A DNA stretch of 64,000 bases from Bostrychus sinensis (lineage: Eukaryota > Chordata > Actinopteri > Gobiiformes > Eleotridae): the NCBI GenBank assembly GCA_020698575.1, contig CM036248.1:12491729-12555728 (forward strand), read 5' to 3'. The position numbers were made by a program, and so were the translations under genes. The notes under the pieces are model-generated. The model had not been told where the DNA came from and made no database searches. It worked only from the letters and a program-made list of their open reading frames with translations. This document shows positions 1 to 11,352 of the stretch, one piece after another. How positions within the stretch are numbered: the first letter of the stretch is position 1; each line of letters opens with the position of its first letter.

Positions 1-720
1 AAATCTGGGTTGATCTGACCTTCATATTCCTACTTTTAAAGTGTATATTTTAGGCACAATGCATTTGATGAGGTCCCTTACTACTAATATATATAGTAAT
101 AAGACATCTTGTGCCTTGCCACTGGATATTTTACCCTGTGGAGAAGCTGGATTGCCTTAAAATCACAAAAATCTCTCTTGTTCTACTCAGAGAAACCGTT
201 TTTCTTCAGCAACACATACATTCTGTGTAAATTAGCCATGTTTCTCTACTGGTAAATCCACAGACCTCTTGAATGCTTCATTTATCTTGGATTTTTAAAT
301 CAAAAAATCCTACGAAAACTTTTAATGCATATAGAAATAATAGCAAAAAGAGCACAACTGCATCCAACTTTTCATTCATTTTTTTAAAGGTAACTGTGTA
401 GCTGAACCAACCCTGGCTTTTCTCCCCTAAACCTTCCCCTGTTCCACCTGCCTGGCGTGGGAAAAGGCCGAAAGGGAAACACATTGAGCTCGGTCTGGAG
501 GTGAAGACTGAGGACAGAGGAGAACAGAGAGAAAGGCCAGGGGACAGTGTAATCTCGGCGAGTACGGCGACACAGGGGCTCCGGCTGCCAGATGGTGCTT
601 TAGACGGCTTAGCTGAAGGCTGCTTTGGGTCCGCACTTCCAAAAGATCCACAGCTCAATGACTCAATTTCCTACACAAACTCTCAAATGGCAGGGAGGTA
701 CTCGGTAACTGGCTTTAGCC
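1..720. other. Single-copy stretch, no gene seen
   Basis: AT-rich to about 420, then more GC-rich to about 700. Frames are short and overlap on both strands without recognisable domains. I see no repeat family here. Confidence 0.5.
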
Positions 721-797
721 CCCCATCCCCCCCACCACCACCCACCCACACACACATACACACAGACACACACACATACACATACACAGAGAGACAC
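721..797. repeat. C-rich then CA-type microsatellite
   Basis: A run of C and CCA units passes into interrupted CA repeats with CATA and CAGA variants. Reading frames across it on both strands are artefacts of the repeat. Confidence 0.95.
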
Positions 798-1436
798 TGA
801 CGTAACCTTACAAGGGCTGCGGGCAACAGTGATGCATATCCAAAAGTTTGAAATCGAATAACAAAACGACCGCGGAGGAAGGAGGAGCATTGCAGCTTTC
901 ATTGACAGTACAGAGCAACCATCCACTGCCCTGGGGTCGTAGAAAAAAAAGTAAAATAAAAAGACAGTGTTGGAAAGACGCTTATGAGTTATTTTCCAGG
1001 AATCGTCAGCTTTTTGGTTACGTAAGTGAGATATGAGTAAAAACGTTTTGTGGCCAGCAGAAGGGAAGGAGATCTGGGGGATTACCGGGAAGTGTAACAG
1101 GTACCGTGCAGGTATTTGGGCCAGGTATTAAAAAATGCATTAGTCGAGGTGAGGCGAAACCAAAATAGCATCAAATTTGCACAGCATTGAAACCATTTAA
1201 AGGTACAGTACACCTTTTTTTTTCTTTCTTTCTATTCAAGTGCCAATCCCAAAACACCCCCAGCAACTGCGTAACTGTTTCAGGTTTCTAAAACTTAATG
1301 GCAGCATACAACATGAAATTCTTAAGATTTGACATTGGACTATTAAACGAGTCAGGTGAAAACCTTTATAGAACAGTACCAGTCAAAACTTTGAACATAT
1401 TTTTCTATGTCAGTGGATTTTTTAAATGACATTTCT
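798..1436. other. No gene seen
   Basis: Nothing recognisable except a short motif near 1197 (TTAAAGGTACAGTACACC) that resembles the left edge of the TTAA-bounded element at 56788. A T-rich tract follows it. Confidence 0.45.
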
Positions 1437-1591
1437 TAGGCCTTTGTTGGCTTTATTGTATAGCGCAGTTGAGAAGTGACAGGAAATCATGGGCTGTTGG
1501 AGTGTTAGAGTTTGGACTCAAACCCACGATGCCGAGGCAGGCTGTAGCTGCCCTGCATATGCACCGCAGCTCTACCTACTGAGCTATATCG
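1437..1591 (-). mobile_element. tRNA-derived SINE, family 1 (minus strand)
   Basis: Read on the minus strand it begins with a tRNA-like head: an A-box-like AGCTCAGTAGGTAGAGC and, further on, a B-box-like GGGTTTGAGTCC. It ends in a tail resembling CAATAAAGCCAACAAAGGCC. The same head and tail recur at 44062-44215 and 53888-54050, so this is a dispersed family and not a tRNA gene. A tRNA gene is also excluded because the two boxes are separated by extra sequence and no cloverleaf forms. The copy is diverged and was probably driven by its internal RNA polymerase III promoter when active. Confidence 0.75.
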
Positions 1592-1744
1592 CTATAGTAT
1601 GTCAGTGGTTCTGAGATATGGTTATTATGTTGACTTCTTCTGGTGATACTCAGGAGTATTTTTGCAGTTCAAGTTTCGATTTTAATTTAAATTCAGTTAT
1701 TTTATTCCTGTTTGAGTTTTGCTCTGCAGTTTAAAGTTGTGTAG

Positions 1745-1850
1745 ACCACTGTTTAGTCCTGATTTAGTCCTGGTGGTTTAGTACTGGCTTGAACATGATT
1801 TAGTCCAGTTTTAGTCCTTGTTTTATCCTGTTAAAGTCCTTTTTTTCCCA
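1745..1850. repeat. Short degenerate tandem repeat (TTTAGTCC unit)
   Basis: The motif TTTAGTCC recurs about six times with variable spacers. It is a decayed short tandem repeat with no coding signal. Confidence 0.6.
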
Positions 1851-3255
1851 ATTAAAGGTAGTATTTGAAAAGCCAAATATTTTCTGAGGTGGTACTTGGT
1901 AAAAAGTTTATGAATCGCTGTCCTGTCAGAGTTGAAAAGATTTGTTGTCTTTATAATAATACGATGAGTGCCCAAACAATATTCAAAAGCAACAATTTGT
2001 TGTACTTTTTATCAAATGTTGTGTGAACATTACTAAATAAATTATCAGTAGTAATAATTGAAAGTTTTTTTTTATTTTTTTATTTGTTTAAATAGTTGCT
2101 AAAAGTACAAGCAAATTGCTACATTATGAGGGCTTTGAAGCAGGGGGCGTAAGTGTCATTTTACTAATTTCACAGGAGAGCCAAAACAAATTTTCAACAA
2201 AACTGAATCAGCTACTGCTGCCTCAAACCAAACACAATATTTGATATTTTTGTGTTATTAAATTGAGAATACCCTTGAAATTCACCACAGTTTAAGTTGA
2301 AAATTATTTACTTTTTTATTAAACTTTTTTTTTTTTTTTAAAGTGAGACCCCAACATTTTCCAAATAAATGTATGGAATAAACATATAGAACATGAGCAT
2401 TAAGGGAGGAAAGAGCTGGAAGATTTTCATTTTTGAATAAACATTTAACATTTAAGTTTTTTTTTTCCTTTTGCCATTAAAAATTATCTCACTGAGCATT
2501 TTAATTTGATTATATTATCCATATTTGCCCAAAATGGCAATTACACCCCTTTGCCTCCAAGCCTTCCATTGCTTATCAAGTTTTTATAGACTTTTTTAAA
2601 AGATACATACATTTTATTCTTTCTGAGGTTTCATGTGTTTACTTATGATTTAAAGGAAAAAAGTTACTGTTTTCCCCTAATTATTCCTGTCACAAAATAG
2701 AAGATGATTTAATGTTTTTTTCTCAAATACAAGACAAAACATATACTTTTTGCTTCTGATCAAATGCCAATGTAAAAACAGTCAAACCACAGAAACAACT
2801 GAGTATACTGAGAGTGGATAATAAGACTCTGGTCTGAACATAAATTTGTTGCACAAATCTGTGCATCGCAGGCAAATAATCTTGTTCATAAAAGACTTGT
2901 CACGCTCATTAAAATGTTCTACTTTGAACATGATCGGCACACCAGATGTTCCCTGATGTTACCTTTACACTCTTACAGATGTTTTATATGTTCTTGGTTT
3001 AAAAAAAAAAGTTCAGAATTGAGATTTAGATCAGTCAGTCAGTCATTTGGAAATTTTATAAATTATGCACAATATTACATTTTAAGGTAGCGTAGCCAAA
3101 AAGTTTATCCACCCCACAACCCTGCTAGACCAACTTACCTCTGTAACATCCTAATATATCAAACCAAAATGATAGCGTTTACCTTGAATGTGTGAACGTT
3201 TTACTTATTCATGTTATATTTTAGCTGTACTGCGGTCGTTGTATCAGTCTGTTGT
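1851..3255. other. AT-rich stretch, no gene seen
   Basis: Long T and A runs occur near 2063, 2325-2340, 2458 and 3001. Stop codons are dense in all frames. No repeat family was recognised. Confidence 0.5.
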
Positions 3256-3492
3256 GGAAAAGAAGGAGGTGAGCTGAAAGGTGAAGCTCTCGATTTACTG
3301 TCGATCTACATTCCTACTCTCACCTATGGTCATGAGCTTTGGGTCATGACCAAAATGACAAGATCCCAGATGCCTTGGGGTTCCTCCCATGGAGCTGGAG
3401 GAAGTGTCTGAGGAGAGGGAGGTCTGGGTGTCCATGGTTAGACTGCTGCCCCTGCGACCCAGCCCCAGATAAGTGGGAGAAGATGGATGAAT
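3256..3492 (+). pseudogene. Rex3-like (RTE clade) LINE ORF2 end, broken
   Basis: In its intact form ORF2 supplies endonuclease and reverse transcriptase for copy-and-paste transposition. Here only two pieces of the C-terminal region remain. The first, near 3300-3365, reads IPTLTYGHELWVMTKMTRSQ, the characteristic YGHELWVMT block. The second, 3374-3472, reads LGVPP, EELEEVSEEREVW-like residues, then LLPLRP and a stop at 3470. The pieces lie in different frames, and the roughly 70 residues normally between them (the W-G-H-L-x-R region) are absent. The DNA after the stop (AAGTGGGAGAAGATGGATG) matches the usual short Rex3 3' end. This is a dead, 5'-truncated, internally deleted copy. Confidence 0.78.
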
Positions 3493-3635
3493 GCATATTT
3501 TATCAGTGTTTTCGCTCTGTTCGCCTTTTTTTTGTTTCTTTTCTGTTCTTTTCTTTTGGCTTTTCCCTCCCAAAGTCTTCACACAAATTATCTGCAAATC
3601 ATCTGTAGTGTCCAGTCATTTGCATTGTAATATGT

Positions 3636-3730
3636 TGCAGGTTTTTATGTCAGATGCCCTTCCTATTGACACCTCCATTTATCCAGGCTTGGGACTAGCA
3701 CAAAAAGAACCTCACATGGCTGGAGTTCCC
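3636..3730 (-). mobile_element. Dispersed repeat R (GGATAAATGGAGAGGG family), fragment
   Basis: The minus strand contains the core CCAAGCCTGGATAAATGGAG followed by a GGAAGGGCATCTG-like block. Both are shared with copies at 11353, 22672, 29276, 41729, 43501, 48645 and 55270. The family is common in fish and resembles the 3' region of RTE-type LINEs; that assignment is from memory. This copy lacks the tail. Confidence 0.6.
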
Positions 3731-4506
3731 TTTTCTATATATATGCTGCTCTTCATGCATGACTTTTTTGCCGTTTATCAGATGTAGCCAGTGCCATCAC
3801 AGTCATTGTCTATGTATTATCAGCATCCATTCATGTAATGTTGACAAGTGGCATTCACCAAACACTGGGCACTTGATAATAAAGTTTCATTTTTTTACTC
3901 AAATACATGAATATATCACATAGTTTCATTTTAAAGAAGAAGCATGGGAGTTTTGGCGTTAAGCATGCCAGATGTGCTGTGCTAGCTTCATTAGCTTTTG
4001 CTTGTTTTTCTAGCACTGAAGAAATGTTCAAAATACGTCAGAAATAAGTCAGACAGTTGTAAATGCTATAAATTATGACCAATACAAAGTTAGAGCTAAA
4101 ACACACAGAATGTATAGTCTGTTTAATAAGAAGAGACCCCTGAGCTGGTGTGAAGCAGACCATAAAAATAAGGCACAATATTATTAAAGCCTAATATTTA
4201 ACCAGTTTTCCCTGCTCTCTTTATTTGCTGCTGGCCTGTTTCTTCCACTCTCTCCGCCTTCATTATTGCACCCAGCAGTCGGGCGCACAGTTAATTTCAC
4301 TTATTACAAGGAGGCCTTATAAAACCCACAGAGCCTGAACTCAACAATATCAGACCTGTCTGTCCATTTAGAGAACATTCAACACTATACTGCTGGCACT
4401 GTATACTAGCAATTAATGAAGTACATTTTGGAAGAATAAGGACTTTCTGGGTATATTTTAAATGAAAAAAAAAAAAAAAAGTTGACCTTGGTGTGTAGAA
4501 ATAATG
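3731..4506. other. No gene seen
   Basis: The stretch is AT-rich with a 16-base A run near 4465. A phrase near 3875 (AATAAAGTTTC) could be a worn LINE tail, but it is too short to call. Confidence 0.45.
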
Positions 4507-5909
4507 CAGTGGTCGCAATAGTGGTGGTAGTAGTAGACATAGTAGCAGTAATAGCAGCAATTGTAGTAGTAATTGCAGTAGTAGGAGCACTAATAGTTGA
4601 AGCACTATAGTGGTCTTAGTATAGTAGTATTTGTAACAATATACTGTATTTCTAGTAGTCAATTTTCATCAGTCTTTCTTCCTAATAGAACCACTAGAAG
4701 TACATCATACTACTACTACTAGTAGTAGTAGTAGTAATAGTAGTCTTAGTAGTACTAGTATGTCTAGTAGTAGTTTTCATCTATCTTGTTTCCTTATAGT
4801 AGCACTAGTAAAAGTAGTTGTAGTAATAATGGTAGTTGCACAAGTAGTATTAGTAGCACTAGTATTTGTAGAAGTAGTTTTTATCTATCTCACTTCCTAA
4901 CTTGTAGTAGCAGTACTGTAGTAGTAGTCATAGTAGGTAGAAAGAAGTAGTAGTTGCACAAGTAGTAGTAGCAGTAATTGTGGTTTTAGTAGTGGTATTA
5001 GTAGCCCTAGTATTTGTATAAGTATTTTTTTTATCTATCTCACTTTCTAACTTGTAGTAGCAGTAATACTGTAGTAGTAGTAGTAATAAGTAGTAGTAGT
5101 TACACAAGTAGTAGTAGCAGTAATAGTGGTTTTAGTAGTAGTATTAGTAGCCCTAGTATTTGTAGAAGTAGTTTTTTTATCTATCTCACTTTCTAACTTG
5201 TAGTAGCAGTAATACTGTAGTAGTAGTAGTAATAAGTAGTAGTAGTTACACAAGTAGTAGTAGCAGTAATAGTGGTTTTAGTAGTAGTATTAGTAGCCCT
5301 AGTATTTGTAGAAGTAGTTTTTTTATCTATCTCACTTTCTAACTTGTAGTAGCAGTAATACTGTAGTAGTAGTAGTAATAAGTAGTAGTAGTTACACAAG
5401 TAGTAGTAGCAGTAATAGTGGTTTTAGTAGTAGTATTAGTAGCCCTAGTATTTGTAGAAGTAGTTTTTGACTATCTCGCTTCCTAACTTGTAGTAGCAGT
5501 ACTGTAGTAGTAGTAGTAGTAATTAGTAGTAAGTAGTAGTAGTTGCACGAGTAATAGTAGCAGTATTTTAGCAGTGGTTTTAGTAGTAGTATTAGTAGCA
5601 CAAGTATTTGCACAAGTATTTTTTTTGTTTTCTCCTAATCACACTAGTAGTAGTAGATGCACAAGTAGTAGAAGCAGTGACAGTGCTCTTGAGTAGTAGT
5701 ATTAATAGAAGTAGTATTATAATTAGTAGTATTATAAGTAGTAGTAGTAGTAGAAGTTTTCTCACTTCTTAATAGTAGCACAGTTAGTGATGGCATTAAT
5801 AACAGTCAGAGTAGAGTCATAGTAGTAGCAGCAGTTTAACTTCTGTTGAGTAGTATTATTTTGAAGTAACAGTACTTCGACTTGATTTGGAGTGCTTCTT
5901 CCACCTCTG
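4507..5909. repeat. AGT/ACT trinucleotide array with repeat-element edge
   Basis: About 1.36 kb of interrupted TAG units on the plus strand. The right edge (5850-5909), read on the minus strand, begins CAGAGGTGGAAGAAGCACT and continues into a TACTGTTACTTCAAAATAAT-like phrase. The same edge borders the arrays at 15670, 20167 and 27426, so the array appears to lie inside, or to have grown from, a dispersed hAT-like repeat. Open frames here encode only Ser, Tyr, Thr or Leu runs and are not genes. Confidence 0.85.
4891..5620. repeat. 146-bp higher-order tandem repeat inside the AGT array
   Basis: The landmark CTATCTCACTTTCTAACTTG recurs with its CACT at 5041, 5187 and 5333. The units 5041-5186 and 5187-5332 look identical over 146 bp, and 5333-5476 matches until its last few bases. 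Flanking units starting at 4891 and 5477 are diverged, with offsets of 150 and 144 bp. This is recent unequal duplication of a complex unit superimposed on older microsatellite DNA. Confidence 0.9.
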
Positions 5910-6429
5910 ATTGTCGGGACGTGGCCTGTAGCGAAACCGCAGCCCCATGCACTCTAAAAATAAAAGCTTAATAATTTCCCCCAGGATGGCTTTTCATCTA
6001 TCTCAGCTTCTTAATTGACTTGCATTAAAAACGCCACAAACTTTATTCCACCGCTGCGCGTCGATGAAATAAATAATTAACCCCATAAAAAGGTCACGCA
6101 ACTGAAATTAGAAACTCTGTGGTTTTTTGGTTCTTCTTTTTGCAGTAATGAGATGGGATCCTGAGCCCTGGCCGACCGTCTGACTCCGTAATAATTTGTC
6201 TTTGTCTTAACACAGTTCCCGACCGAAGATAAAACGTTATCTCGTCAAACACTAAAATGGTTCTTTCATTGGCTGTTTAATGGTGAAGACCCTCTGAAGG
6301 ATTGTAATGTCGATAATATCACATGAACGTGCGATAACGAGTATTAATATTTCAAATGATGACTGTGATTAATTGTATGAGGATGTTGTTGGTTATTGTA
6401 ATGACTGTCAAAATGATCCAAAATCTCAT
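5910..6429. other. No gene seen
   Basis: Single-copy-looking sequence, more GC-rich at 5910-6200 than beyond. No frame or repeat family was recognised. Confidence 0.45.
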
Positions 6430-7452
6430 GTTGGGGTACGCGAGCACTTTACAGGGGGTCATCTTTTCATATTAAACTACTGAAACTCATGAAAAACAAG
6501 AAAGAACAAGTGCCTCATTGATTATTGATTAAAAATTATTGATTATAAGGAGGTGAAACTACTAGAAATATTATTTGATTAGGCCCATTATAAAGCTTGT
6601 TTTAAAGGAGAGTTATTCAAATGATGTTTATTTTTTCTTGTTGTATTATAAACATGAAAAATTTAGTAAAATAAATACAAGTAATAGAAGGTTATATTGA
6701 TATATTTTGACTAATCATATTACTTTATATATATTTATTGTTATTTTAAGGGATTTCTTTTATCTTGAATGTAATTTTTGAAGCCGATAATCAGAGATGG
6801 GAGGAAGTCACAAGTCACAAGTAAACATCAATTCTTCACCTTCAATACTGTGACTGAAATTACAAACAGAAATTTGACTATTTTTTTGTAAAGTGAATAA
6901 TTAACAATGCACTGCATTAGCAAAAAAATAAATACATAATTTATCAGAACTTTGACGCTCAAGCTAACATCACAAAATCATACAGTGAACTCCACATTGA
7001 TGTGAGGTGTTTGTACGATCCACCAAGCGAAAATAAAATGCCCCACGTCTCACAAATACACACTTTTATCCACGTATTCCTGTCTTAAAGCATTTATACC
7101 GCCCAAATTCATTCTGAATTTTACATAAAAACAAGTCATTTCAAGTAATTTAGCTCAAGTCCAAGTCAAGTCTAAAGTCATAAAAAGCAAGTCAAAGTCC
7201 AGTTGAGACATTTTGCAATATTTGTCACACAAGTCTCAAGTCCTAAAAATTGTGATTTAAGTCTCACTTAAGTCAAGTAATGTGACTCGAGTCTCCCACC
7301 TCTGTCAAAAATGCACAACAATTAGCCTTTACAATAATAATACGCATAAAATGTCTTAGTATTAACAAACAGACATGACCACTGTATGGGGTACTCACAG
7401 TATGTCCAAAAGCCCAGGGGGTACACAACACAAAAAAGGCTGGGAACCACTG
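6430..7452. mobile_element. hAT-like element, left end worn, interrupted by another element
   Basis: The right end (7372-7452) reads GGGGTACTCACAG, then AAGGCTGGGAACCACTG, the terminal inverted repeat type CAGTGGTTCCCA read inward. Near 6435-6480 a GGGGTACGCGAGCACTTT and TTTTCATATTAAAC block matches the internal left part of the copies at 29493 and 37204. The outer left terminus is lost. The middle is split by the element at 6792-7304. No transposase frame remains. Confidence 0.6.
6792..7304. mobile_element. hAT-like MITE (CAGAG-TGGGA ends), nested
   Basis: Termini are CAGAGATGGGAGGAAGTCAC and, inverted, CAGAGGTGGGAGACTCGAGTC. The interior is rich in CAAGTC motifs, typical of a common fish MITE. 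The 8-bp flanks (CCGATAAT and TCAAAAAT) agree at five positions, so any target duplication is degraded. It contains no coding frame and would have moved only with a transposase supplied elsewhere. Confidence 0.72.
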
Positions 7453-8129
7453 CAATAGACCACTCTATATGTGAGAGTAAAAAGGTATAATTCATCTTAA
7501 TTTTTAAATAACTGAAATGGTAAAACTTAATTGCCCATAGAGAGTGAATGTGAGAGTGAATAGTTGTCTCTATGTGTGTGTCTCTGTGTCAGCCCTGTTA
7601 CTAACTGGCCATTGTCCTGTGTGGGCCCCACCTTAAGCCCAAAGTTGCTGGGTGCTGTAGCTCGTAGTCATGAGCCTTGCCAGTAATGAGCAGAAATAAA
7701 AATAGCATACCACATAGTTTAAAAGCAGATCTGTATGGCCACAAATTCCATTCTTGGGCATTTGCCAATGCATTGCAACTTCACTGCATACACAAAAATA
7801 TTCTCTAACAGCTATGGGCAAAGATGAGTTCATTTAATAGAAGTAAGAGGATAAAAAAATGAAAAGGGGAAAAAAAACAGAGTGATGCCTACAGGGAGTT
7901 TACTGATGCTACTCGGCAAAGGCAGGTTGATGCAAGCGCTTGCAAAACGAGAAAGGGACAACTCAATGTCTGTAAATATCAAAGAGGGTCTGGCTCAGTA
8001 CATTACCCAAGATGCAAATGGTTTAAAAAAAAAAAAAAAAAAACATTCAAACATGTGACTTCTATTTTACATGTGCTACACCGTAAAATTACTTTCATTT
8101 ATCTTCATCGTGCGTGGCTGAATCATATC
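7453..8129. other. No gene seen
   Basis: Unrecognised sequence with a 19-base A run near 8025 that may be a retroposon tail. Confidence 0.4.
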
Positions 8130-8215
8130 TCTGCAACTATGGGCCTTAGGTGGGGTACATCCTGGGCAATGGCAAATTAACACTGACAGACAACCATTCA
8201 CTGTTAAAAAAATGT
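8130..8215 (+). mobile_element. Dispersed repeat G (GGCCTTAGG-GGGGTACA family), fragment
   Basis: The phrase CTATGGGCCTTAGGTGGGG, followed by a CATCCTGGGCAATGG-type block and ACAGACAACCATTCACT, recurs at 26085, 30060, 36450 and 42215-42615. The fuller copies continue into a GCATGTCTTTGGA and GGAGAGAACCCA-like block. The family is common in fish, but I do not assign it to a class. Confidence 0.55.
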
Positions 8216-8688
8216 GTGTTATGCAACTGCATGTAAAGTGAATGCAAGTTATCATTTTATGTACTTTTTCTGAGTATTTTTTACACAAACATAAAACTGG
8301 AACATCTAAATGCCCATCTGCAGAGGCTGCGTGTGTCAGTCCACAATCACAATACATGTATATCTGATGGCAAACAAAAAACATGTTTGACATTTACAAT
8401 TTGAGATTAGAGCGACCGCAATATTTGATGATCAGTCGAACACAAAACACAACACAGAGATTAGGATTATTATCTATTAAAATTATATACAAAGTCAAAA
8501 AAAAAAAAAGGATTTTTTTTCTTCAAAAGCAGAGCTGCGTTACCCAAACTAAAGTCAATGAATGTTAAAAAACAAGCATAATGTTGATAATTTGAGTACT
8601 GTGCAGCATTTGAGTAGTTTTTTGATCTGAGTAAGTAAATACTGGGCCATTATTGCCAATACCAGTACTTAAGTGCTTTCATCTACGG
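8216..8688. other. No gene seen
   Basis: AT-rich DNA with an A run near 8498 and a T run near 8513. No repeat family was recognised. Confidence 0.4.
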
Positions 8689-8999
8689 CAGTGGTTCCCA
8701 AAGTGGGGTCCGGGGCACCCTGGTGGACTGCAATGGTACTGCAGGGGGCTGCCAGAGGTTGTTTACATTAAAAACATAAAGAGGAAATTGACTTTGAAAT
8801 GAATTACAAATACGTACTTATTTAAATATATTAGTAGGAGGCAATTTTTAGCCAACTGTCTGTGTTTTTGTAATGTTCTGTATAGAAATGTATGAAGAAA
8901 AACACAATAGAGTCTTTTAACTAGAATTAAGTCTTATTGTCTGGAGTCTGCCTTGTTTTTTTTTTAAGGCCGTGACTCTCTTGACTTTGGGAATGGCTG
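8689..8999. mobile_element. hAT non-autonomous element (CAGTGGTTCCCAAAG ends)
   Basis: The left terminus is CAGTGGTTCCCAAAGTGGGG. The right terminus, inverted, is CAGCCATTCCCAAAGTCAAG. The 8-bp flanks ATCTACGG (8681-8688) and GTCTAGGG (9000-9007) match at six of eight positions, as expected for an aged hAT target duplication. It is 311 bp long with no coding capacity. Confidence 0.78.
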
Positions 9000-9036
9000 G
9001 TCTAGGGACTAGCAATGTGTCATCATATGTTAACTC

Positions 9037-9780
9037 CAGGGGTGAAAGTAAGCCGGTACGGCCCGGTACTACGTACCGGCATAAGATTTAGAGGGGGTAC
9101 CGGGTGGAAGGAGATCAGCTATGGTCTTTGCAGCTTTAACACACATTAGAAAGACGCTTTTATGAGAAAAAAGAAATGTGACACTAAAGCATGTGAACCA
9201 GGCAGTGCTTTATCTCATCATATATGCGTCTGTGTGGTTTTTAGTGGCTTATGATCACTCCATGATATGATTTAATGCACAGAATGTCCCTCTCCCCTCT
9301 CATCATTCAATGATTGTGTCGCTTCCTTAAACAAAAGCATTGAGCATGCGCGTCTTAAGCCCAAAGCACACCTGGAGTGCCGCGTCAAATTACACCAAAC
9401 GCTTGTGAAGGCTTTAACATAAACAACGTAGAGTTTAAAATATGTTATCTGTGAATAACGAGACAAAGTGACAGAAGTGGCTGTTCTATAGCAGGTTATT
9501 AGCGAGTTAGCGACAGAAAGGAGTTTCCCCGTGCACTGACTGCAGCAGGAGTCAGGAGCTGCTGCCTGTGTCTCCCCGAGCAGAAGGCTGCTGTCCCTTA
9601 GTGTTTACAGCTGTGTGTCTGTGTCACACGGAGCAGAAAACCGTCTTTGTTCCTGCAGAAGTACAGGGAACCATGTGTTTTCAGCCACCGCCTCATAGAA
9701 AACAATAGGGGCGGATTTTTTGACGTGCGTCCGGTGTGTGTTGGCCTTTATAGGGTGCGGTTGATTTGTTGTCAAACCCC
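9037..9780 (+). mobile_element. Probable hAT element 5' portion
   Basis: It begins CAGGGGTGAAAGTAAGCCGG, followed by a palindromic CGGTACGGCCCGGTACTACGT-like block, a pattern I associate with terminal regions of fish hAT elements. The GC-richer interior (9480-9780) resembles a 5' leader but holds no long frame, and I cannot see the other terminus. The right boundary is a guess at where GC content drops. Confidence 0.4.
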
Positions 9781-10239
9781 GTATAAGCCATGTCTATAGT
9801 TTTCATTTATAGTCAAGATTCATTCTCAACTGTGTATATCTGCTTTTTCTGCCATTAAAAATATATATGTAAGCATAATTTATTGATTAAATATGTTTAT
9901 TATTGTTTCTTTCCATGGTTAAAACCTAGATCTGATCTTAAGCAAAGTTAGGCAACAGAAAATATTTATTTAATTAATATAAAAAAGAAAGAAAAAACAA
10001 ATCAGTTCTCTCAGTTCAAAGAGCTTTTGCAGGAAGGGAAAGCAGCAGAATCAATTTGATACTAATATTAACATTAGTATGGATACTATTATTTGGATCA
10101 ATTCGACCCACTGCTATCTGAAAGGTTTTTAAGAAAGACTCTGAACAAAGACAAATGCATGTGTGAATAAAAATACACACAATTACTAAGTAAAACAGAC
10201 AGTACTAAGAGAGAATAGCCACACAATGGTAAAGATATA
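9781..10239. other. No gene seen
   Basis: AT-rich stretch without recognisable repeats or frames. Confidence 0.4.
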
Positions 10240-10460
10240 GTGCCAGGACCTGGACTAAAACTCAAATATCTTCTAGTTCAAGGGTAAATGCTCTGTCTAA
10301 ACCCTTCCTTACAATGCTAAAGAATCTAATTAACTTAATCATTTGTTCTTTTAGTGAGTGAAGTTAGTATATTGGGTCCATGCCTCAAAATGGTACAGAA
10401 TCCCTTATTAAAACACTCCTGGATCTAAACAATGATCTGGATCCACACCATTGTTCTTAA
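10240..10460 (-). mobile_element. tRNA-like SINE unit, dispersed copy (family T)
   Basis: It contains CTTCTAGTTCAAGGGTAAAT and, further on, CCTGGATCTAAAC and GATCCACACCA. These match the tandem units at 62190-63150. The minus strand has the tRNA-like order GTAGAGCATTTACCC then a B-box-like phrase. The copy is diverged and has lost a clear tail. Confidence 0.5.
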
Positions 10461-11352
10461 CCCATTACTGACCTTTCCAGAAAATTCCATAACACAAATA
10501 AATGTCAGATTGTGTATTTATAAAAGCACTCTTTGTTAACATCATTTTCCACAGCTTTTCTAAAACTTTTGCACAGTGTAGTTCATCGATGAGGGCTCTG
10601 AAAGGACAATTAGCATAAAAACATCCATTGATCCATCTCCACAGACATCGGGATGAACTGCAAAGTCTCCATTTGGCAAACTGACACAATCACGTCATCC
10701 AATTAAATCCCGAAAACACAAATGAAGAAACCTGAGTGCTCCAAGAGACTTTCCCCTTCTGCAGTCGATTTTCATACACAGCCTGATAATTAGCAGCCAT
10801 GCATCAGCCAGCCTTCCCTGTATACCACAAATCTCACCGAGTGCTTTGCCGTGCGCGCATGTGTGTGTTTACCAGCGTGTGCATATGTCGGCGCCTATTT
10901 GTGTAATTGCTTGTTTGTAGCCCAATCTTCAAAAACAACTCGGTAGCTGCTCCCACAATCATGTTTAGGCTGCAGGTGATTCTCAAAGTAGCATTTCCCT
11001 GGAGAGGCCGGCGATCCTCCCGAGTCTACACACAGCTCTACAGAAACAGGCTTATACCATCACTCAAATACACAGCACTGCAGGGGCCCCAGCTCAAATG
11101 AGTTTTTTTTTTTTTTTTTTTCTGGAGATGAGAGCACCCTCCTTTTGGTCCTGTGATATTTAAATGATCTGTTTAAAACTGGTAATTAATCGGCTAATGC
11201 GCTGCAGATGGGAAGAACCCGGACAGACTTTCTGATCTAAATATATATCGAGGTGGATTTGTTACCTTTGAAGGAAGGAAGTTCAAGTTAGTGTGGATGA
11301 GGAGAAAAGTTAGATGTATGGGAAGTTAAGTTGCTGCATGTGGAATCACAAA
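10461..11352. other. No gene seen
   Basis: Mostly single-copy-looking. GC-richer around 10830-11095, with an 18-base T run at 11103. The 64-residue frame starting at 10907 is not recognised. Confidence 0.45.

Noticed and set aside
4891..5620. CRISPR-like regular repeats
   Set aside because: The repetition is continuous AGT-rich tandem DNA with no unique spacers, in a eukaryotic setting.
9480..9780. CpG-rich promoter of a gene
   Set aside because: No gene follows on either strand, and the segment follows directly from a hAT-like terminus, so a transposon leader is likelier.
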